Below are positions 58,551-64,000 of a stretch of DNA of 64,000 nucleotides, in pieces. The number at the start of each line of letters is the position of its first letter. Within the stretch, counting starts at the first letter, position 1. Below the pieces are notes generated by a model. The model ran no database searches. It saw only the letters and a program-made list of their open reading frames with translations, and had not been told where the DNA came from. The position numbers and the translations under genes are program-made. The stretch is taken from the NCBI GenBank assembly GCA_003339415.1, contig PDHQ01000122.1, forward strand, positions 1 to 64,000, written 5' to 3'. Origin of the DNA: Ophiocordyceps camponoti-saundersi (nom. inval.). Its lineage: Eukaryota > Ascomycota > Sordariomycetes > Hypocreales > Ophiocordycipitaceae.

Positions 58551-59250
58551 ATCAGGCTAATAGTAAGAGTAATAAAAAAAATTTTAGCCGGTACTTTATA
58601 TTAACTTAGGGACTTTATATTATTTTTCTATAAAATACTTATATTTTTAGCTATAGTTATAGCTATAGTATAAGCTATAAGCTATAAGCTATAAGCTATA
58701 AGCTATAAGTTATAAGCTATAAGCTATAAGCTATAAGCTATAAGCTATAAGCTATAAGCTATAAGCTATAAGCTATAAGCTATAAGCTATAAGTAAAAAA
58801 TAACGCTTATAAGAGTTAAATATATAACCTCTTTATTTACTACTTAGGACTAAGCTTTTAAGCTATCTATAATTACTTTTTCCCTCTCTTTCTTACTAAA
58901 TAAGATCTTTTCCTTTCCTTTTTCTAATAATAGATTTCTAAAGCTTTAATAAATAGTAGGAAATACTAATAAATAATAGGAAATACTAATAAATAATAGA
59001 AAATACTAATAAATAATAGGAAATACTAATAAGTAATAAGAAATACTAATAAATAATAAGAAATACTAATAGATATTTAGAATCTAGATAATATATCTAA
59101 GCTAATAGCGATTTTAGCGTTAATAAGTATATATACTAATAAAGGTCTCTAATAGCTATCGGGGCCTCTAATTAGCTATTTTCCCTTTTTAATTAGTTAC
59201 TAGCCGGTCTTGGCAGCTGCTAGGCCCACTTATTTGATATTATATAAGGA
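58551..59250. repeat. AT-rich RIP-like patch with two tandem arrays
   Basis: Composition drops to strongly AT-rich. Two arrays stand out: a 7-bp unit (AAGCTAT, about 18 copies, roughly 58670-58792) and a 20-bp unit (AAATACTAATAAATAATAGG, about 5.5 copies, roughly 58950-59080). The remaining sequence lacks CA/TG like the other islands. No gene or recognisable transposon motif was found. Confidence 0.75.
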
Positions 59251-59990
59251 TAAATGCATGTAGACCCCCTATCTAAACCCCCCCCCCCCCCCCGCGCGTA
59301 GGTACTGCACTACCTCTAGCTACCCACTCTCTCTACCTGAAATCAAGTTTTCATTTCTTGTCCCAAGTTCCTGACTTGACAGATTGCTGCCTGGCATAGG
59401 AGAGGCATTGTACTAGGCGGTCAGACCCGACAAGACTTGTTTACCTCTCCGCTCCGACCCGACGCGGCATCTGTCCTTCAGGAAATCTGCATAACGCTCG
59501 ACACAGTTGCGTTGCAAAATGGCAGATTAGTAGGTACATCTTCCTACCTACATACCACCTACCTACCTACCTGTCGCATATCCGTGTCGCAACTGATTGC
59601 CCTCACCGATGTTCCTTCTGGCTTCTTTTGCCCGAGACAAAACATCGTGCAACGCGCCCGAGCATCATTGACAGCATGTTGTTGTCCACAACACGCAATA
59701 TCAAATCCCTTTGCTCCTGAATATGGCCCGACATACCATTGTTCAGGAAGTATCGAGGCTGGAGCTGCTCCGTCCAGATTTGGCTTGTCCACTTCGCACA
59801 CTCTATAGGTCCAGCGCCATATGTACATACATAGGTACCTACTATGTATGTACATGTATGTACGGAGTACACGCAACCTCCAAATTTCCCCCGCTTCACC
59901 CATCCAGCCCCCTTCCAAAGAAAAAAGAGAACAAGGACGTATCCGACGTCGGCGTTGCGTCGCTGAACGGAATCCTAGAGCTGTCGGCCT
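59251..59990. other. 3' flank of CRZ1, no supported gene
   Basis: This includes a C16 run (about 59278-59293), TACC repeats (59540-59570) and a GTACGGAGTAC motif (59860-59870). Short open frames are not convincing. Confidence 0.5.
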
Positions 59991-62230
59991 TCATCGACCA
60001 CCAAAGTCGCTGGTGTAGCCAACTTCACCATAGCTGCGACTCATGCCGGCGCCTTTACCATAACCCGTACCGGAGCCGCTGATGTAGCCAGCCTCGTCAC
60101 CCTCTTCGTAATCACTGGCATCAAACGAGGATCGACCACTCATCTCGTCATCCATACCGCCACCCGTATCTGCCTGCGCCCAGTTCATCTGTGCCAGAGC
60201 AGGGTACTGAGCTAAAAGCGCAGCCGGTAGCGCGTAGTTGCCTGCAGCGTCCGTGGGGTATCCGGCGGTCGTATCCATGACCATGGGCTGCGGTGCCGCC
60301 ATGTTCTGTGTCATATTCTGCTGCTGCATGCGCTGTTCCTGCCATAGGCGATGCCGCTCCATGATCTCCTCGTCCAGTAGCGGTTTGATGCAAATTCGAC
60401 CGGCCTCGGATCGAAAGTGACGACCAAGAGCGTCGGCGCGAGCAAATCGTCGATCACAGCCCCATTGGCCACCGGCCTTCAAGTCGCCCTTGCACACAAA
60501 TTTCTTCTGTCCAGAATGCAGACTTTCGTGCCTTTTGCGGTCGTGTTGACGAGCAAAAGCCTTCCCACACACGGTACACACAAAGGGTCGCTCATCAGTA
60601 TGGGTTCTCAGATGAGAGCGCAAATTATACGCCCTTGTAAATCGCTTAGGGCATAGGCTGCATTGGAAGGTCGCCGGATGCTTTTGCACTCGTTTTGCGA
60701 CTCCTGGATCCTGGCTGCTTTGGTACTCAGGATCTGCCAGGCGTAGGGCAATAACGTTGTTGGGCACTGATGATGTCGACTGTCTTCTCCTTTGCAGAGG
60801 AGATGAGGCTGCTTGCCGGTCCAGAGGCGATAATGAGCGAGCAGAGTCTGGCCGAGCCGCCAAGTCAGATGCCCGAGATGGCAGGAGACTTTCCGGACCA
60901 GTTGAACGGGACAGGGAAGGCCCTCCGAGCCGGAACGGATCCGTCACAGAGCGAGGCCGCTTCGGCTGAAGCTTGGAGCGACCTGTAGCACGAATCAGTC
61001 CGTATCATCGTAACAGGGGCGGGTACGAATCCCACGGAATCCCCTACCTCTTTCTGGGGGCGTTAAAGAATCCTGATCCATGGGTGTCTTGGTAAGCTCG
61101 CAGGACCCTGGCTTGTTAGGCGCGTAGTCGATGTTTATAGCTGGTGGAGCCACCATCTGCGAAGCATCGGCCACGCCTGAGGTCTGCACAGAGCGGAACG
61201 AATTTCCTGGGAGGTTCATGCCGAGGTATGTCCCGAAGCCGGCGCCGGAGCCGGAAGATGGCATCCCGTACGCTGTGTTATTCATATCGGGAGATGACTG
61301 GGGTTGGATGCGCGGACTGATGGCTGGGCTGTGAGAGGGACTCCTACCATATGGTGCCGCGCTGCTATCGTTAATGCTGAAGTTACCGAATCCCAGTACT
61401 TCGGGGTACAATTCAGACGCTCTCTGAAGGGGAGAATGACCGCCGTGCTCGTCGAAGCCGTCAGAAGAGATGAGATTGGGGGATGGAGAGACGGACGAGA
61501 CGTCGGAATATTCGGAGGGGCTTCGGCGATGACGGAACTGCGGCTGAGTCCAGTCAACGGTTTGGTTGGGAAGGAGAGCGGCTTCCGGGCCGAGGGACAC
61601 GTTCCTCGACTGGCCAGCGCTGGAAGAAGGGAAATGCTGCTGATTAAAGGCAGGCGAGTGCTGAGCAGACCCGGAATGATGTACTGGAGGATTTGGTGGA
61701 GTCGGGGAGTTGTGCGACTGTGGCGAGGTCATAGTGTTGAGATCATTCGATCCCAGGTTGGATCTCCCGAACAGGGGAACGTTGAGCTGATCGTTCTGAC
61801 CTCCCGAGGGAAAGAGGGAGAAGTCGCCGTCGTGGAGGTTTGAAGACAGGTACGAGGCCGTCGCGTGAGACTGCGTTTGAGGATCGAAGGATATGGAGGC
61901 CGCAGCAGAGTCGGCGGCGGCACCGGATGGGTCGCGCCCGAAGGTCGCGTTCGGATCAAAAGCGGTGGTGGAAGCCGGGTCGGAGGCAGCAGGCTGGGAA
62001 TAAGACTGATTGGCTTGGTGATGCGGATCGTCGAGGAAGTCGGGTTCGAAGGAAGGAGACGAATCTGCGGTCAACGCCTGATCCAGAGCGAGGCCGAGGC
62101 CGGCAGAAGAGACTTCGGAGACGTAGGGTCCAGGGGAATGCGAGGAAGCGGCCTGCTGATTTATGTCGAGCTGGTGGTTTTGGCCGGCCTCGGACGACGT
62201 CGTCCGGCAATGGTGGGCCTCTTGATCCAT
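59991..62230 (-). CDS. CRZ1: Calcineurin-responsive C2H2 zinc-finger transcription factor Crz1
   Basis: Two exons, 62230-61048 and 60982-59991, joined across a 66-nt intron into about 724 aa. The long N-terminal half is Ser/Pro/Gln/Asn-rich, as in fungal Crz1. It contains PAINID (about residue 370), which fits the calcineurin docking motif PxIxIT. The C-terminal DNA-binding region (about residues 500-590) has two classical fingers, [20 protein letters not shown] and [20 protein letters not shown], plus the atypical third [20 protein letters not shown] finger characteristic of Crz1. Dephosphorylation by calcineurin moves Crz1 to the nucleus to induce calcium-, cell-wall- and cation-stress genes. 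I chose the MDQEAHH start; an in-frame ATG 31 codons upstream (62323) is an alternative. Confidence 0.93.
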
Positions 62231-63437
62231 GTTGATGGCTCGTGACGAATATCGCGAGGCAGAATTTCCCCAGCCAACCCTTGAGCTAGCGGCCGAGAGG
62301 TTATGCCGATGGGGGCAGTGCACGCCAGGACAGGCGATACAGAACGCAGCAGTAGAAGGGGGGGTGGAGGGGGGGGTGGAGGAAAGACACCTCTATGACA
62401 GAGCTTTCTGTGCCAGTGGTGAAGCGGCCCGTGCCAGTAAGTCGTAGGGGAGTCGCTGTAGAGCGCCCCGAGGTCGGCGCTTCTCAGCCGCTCGCTGTCC
62501 TTGGCGCTAGCGCTGCCGGTGACGACGAGATGGTGAGGCGACGAGCCGCAAGGATATTTACCTAAGTAGGCGCAGGCGAGCGAAACTTGTTGAGAGTAGA
62601 GACAAGCAAGTGTACGTATGTATGTAGGGCACTCAGCAGCCGAAATTACCGAGTTCTCGGCTTAACCAGCAGAGTATGAGGGAAGAGACTGGCGTATCGT
62701 TTTCGGTGCCCAAGGAGAACAGAGCCGTCGTGGTAGGGCTGGAGCGATGATGACGGACTGACTCTGGTGGCGTGGCTCGGCGTGGCAGCAAATTGAGGAG
62801 AGACGCGACCGGTCGGGGATTATGGGCGCTTGGGGGCTTTGTCAGTTGATGTACGAATAATACTGAGGCAACGGTGGGATGCTCGGGTCAAGTTTATTGC
62901 ATGTGCCCAGTACTCCGTACAAGCGCCCTATTTATTTACATAAGCACCTTCGGCAAGGGCTGGAGCCGCAGATGCACATACGGATTACGGAGTACATACC
63001 TCCTACATACTAGGTACCTGGCAGGTAGGCAGGTACCTAGAGGTATGCAGACTTTATTTCGGACTCCGGCTGACAGAAAGATGACTCCCTACGAGTACTA
63101 CTTCCGCATACTCTATTTTCTCGTTCCAGCCTCCTTATCCATCTGTATCTATACGGACTACGGAGTACTGTCCTCCTGTATCTGGGGACCTACCAGGTAA
63201 GACTGGTGGCCGACAGACCTTGCAGTATCTTCTATCCCGGAGCCAACGACCTGGGGGCCGGATATACATACATAAGTGCATACATAAGTACACAAGTACA
63301 TAAAGGTAGGTATATACATACAGCCTCTATCCGTGGGCTTTATTAAGAGGTGGGCAACGCTGATAAAGGTGGTGATGATGTCTATGTAAATATGTACCTT
63401 ATGTACATGTATGATGTGTCTGACTACCTCTAGGTCT
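62231..63437. promoter_or_regulatory. Long 5' region of CRZ1 and intergenic DNA
   Basis: About 1.2 kb without a supported gene. It holds G-rich repeats (GGGGGGGTGGA, 62358-62382) and three TACGGAGTAC-type motifs (62911-62920, 62985-62994 and 63158-63167). TACC/CATA repeats increase towards 63437. Long upstream regions are usual for fungal regulators, but specific control sites are not identified. Confidence 0.4.
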
Positions 63438-63596
63438 TATAGTGACACAAGGTGGGCACAGGCCATCGAGTGGGTGCACTGATATATGTGTATTATATAT
63501 GTGTGCTAGGTCTAGGCTAGGGTGGCTAGTCTAGGCCGTGTGCTTGTGGGCGAAGTCTAGCGGGGCTGGTCACGTGGACCCCCTTAACAGGTCTCT
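63438..63596 (-). repeat. Clean copy of the inverted repeat at 3482-3628
   Basis: The reverse complement of this segment aligns with 3482-3628. This copy keeps CACGTG, ACAAGCACACGG and ACACATATATAATACACA where the other has only T and A. It therefore looks little affected by RIP. It is not obviously part of an intact element. Confidence 0.75.
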
Positions 63597-64000
63597 GTAG
63601 CTAGGCCAGGCCCTGAGAAGTAGGGCCGGCAGCGCTGACTACCTATACAAGGGAGTTTCTAGGGTAGGCTACTCAACAGGCTCTGTGGATAAAACCTGTA
63701 GGCTGTACGGATAGGCAGGTACTACCGTACTAGTACATACCTAGGTAGGTAGTATGTATACCTAATCGCACATCCTCTCCAGTCACGCCATGTTCCACAG
63801 CAGCTCAGCTCTGACGCCGCGGTGGCCCTTCCAACAGCCGGCTCAGCTTACCATTGGGTCGTATTAGATGCATTGGATCGCCGGTAGGGTTCCAAAAGCT
63901 TAAGAACCGTACCAAAGCCCTGCGACTGCCTACATGTTGACCCCGGTTGGTCCCTTTCCGCCGTCCGCTTTGCAGCGCTCGCTCTAGTTCGACATCTACT
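63597..64000. other. Window end, no supported gene
   Basis: Ordinary intergenic sequence with TAGG/TACC microsatellites near 63715-63760. The last 240 bp are less repetitive and might approach a gene beyond the window. Confidence 0.4.

Noticed and set aside
1..64000. CRISPR arrays, operons, riboswitches or a secondary-metabolite cluster
   Set aside because: The genome is eukaryotic with spliced genes. No regularly spaced repeats of CRISPR type and no PKS, NRPS, terpene or tailoring genes are present.

Overview
This is nuclear DNA of a filamentous ascomycete (Pezizomycotina, probably Sordariomycetes; Hypocreales is my guess). The genes have short GT-AG introns, mostly 50-85 nt, with CTRAC-like branch sites, and they encode core eukaryotic proteins. 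Long AT-rich, CpA/TpG-poor blocks carry the C-to-T and G-to-A decay expected of repeat-induced point mutation (RIP). Intergenic DNA is full of TACC/TAGG and CATA microsatellites.

Layout. 1-3480 is a RIP-decayed island with a copia reverse transcriptase relic. 5.5-27.0 kb is a gene-rich arm: F-box protein (+), AT-hook/poly-Q protein (-), V-ATPase subunit C (+), mitochondrial-type thioesterase (-), Noc1/Mak21 ribosome-assembly factor (-), organellar prolyl-tRNA synthetase (+), App1-type phosphatidate phosphatase (-), prefoldin subunit 5 (+) and a conserved-looking gene of unknown function (-). 27.26-39.5 kb is a second island. It holds an essentially complete but dead Ty1/copia element (two 298-bp LTRs, 5-bp target duplication, half-tRNA-type primer site) beside a dead Tad/I-like LINE, both reading on the minus strand. 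40.5-62.2 kb is a second gene-rich arm: ORC1 (+), PRP46 (-), NAS6/gankyrin (+), a TMF/Sgm1-type golgin (-), a very large low-complexity Trp/Lys-motif protein that I read as one gene rather than two (-), a gene-poor stretch with direct repeats and tandem arrays, and CRZ1 (-). The window ends in intergenic DNA. That DNA carries a clean inverted copy of a repeat whose RIP-damaged partner lies at 3.5 kb.

The genes are mostly housekeeping: replication origin licensing, splicing, ribosome assembly, proteasome assembly, Golgi tethering, vacuolar acidification, lipid phosphatase and organellar translation. CRZ1 is a calcium/calcineurin-responsive regulator. They do not form a pathway cluster. I see no secondary-metabolite cluster, CRISPR array or convincing functional RNA gene. 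Most exon-intron models below were built by hand from splice consensus, reading-frame continuity and protein-family fit. All phases were checked and every joined model sums to whole codons. First exons are the least certain parts.

The most unusual items are the Trp/Lys-motif giant gene, the poly-C tracts lying on the sense strand of genes or in introns (one breaks the assembly inside NAS6), a three-hairpin GC island beside the LINE relic, and the clean/RIPped repeat pair at the two window ends.
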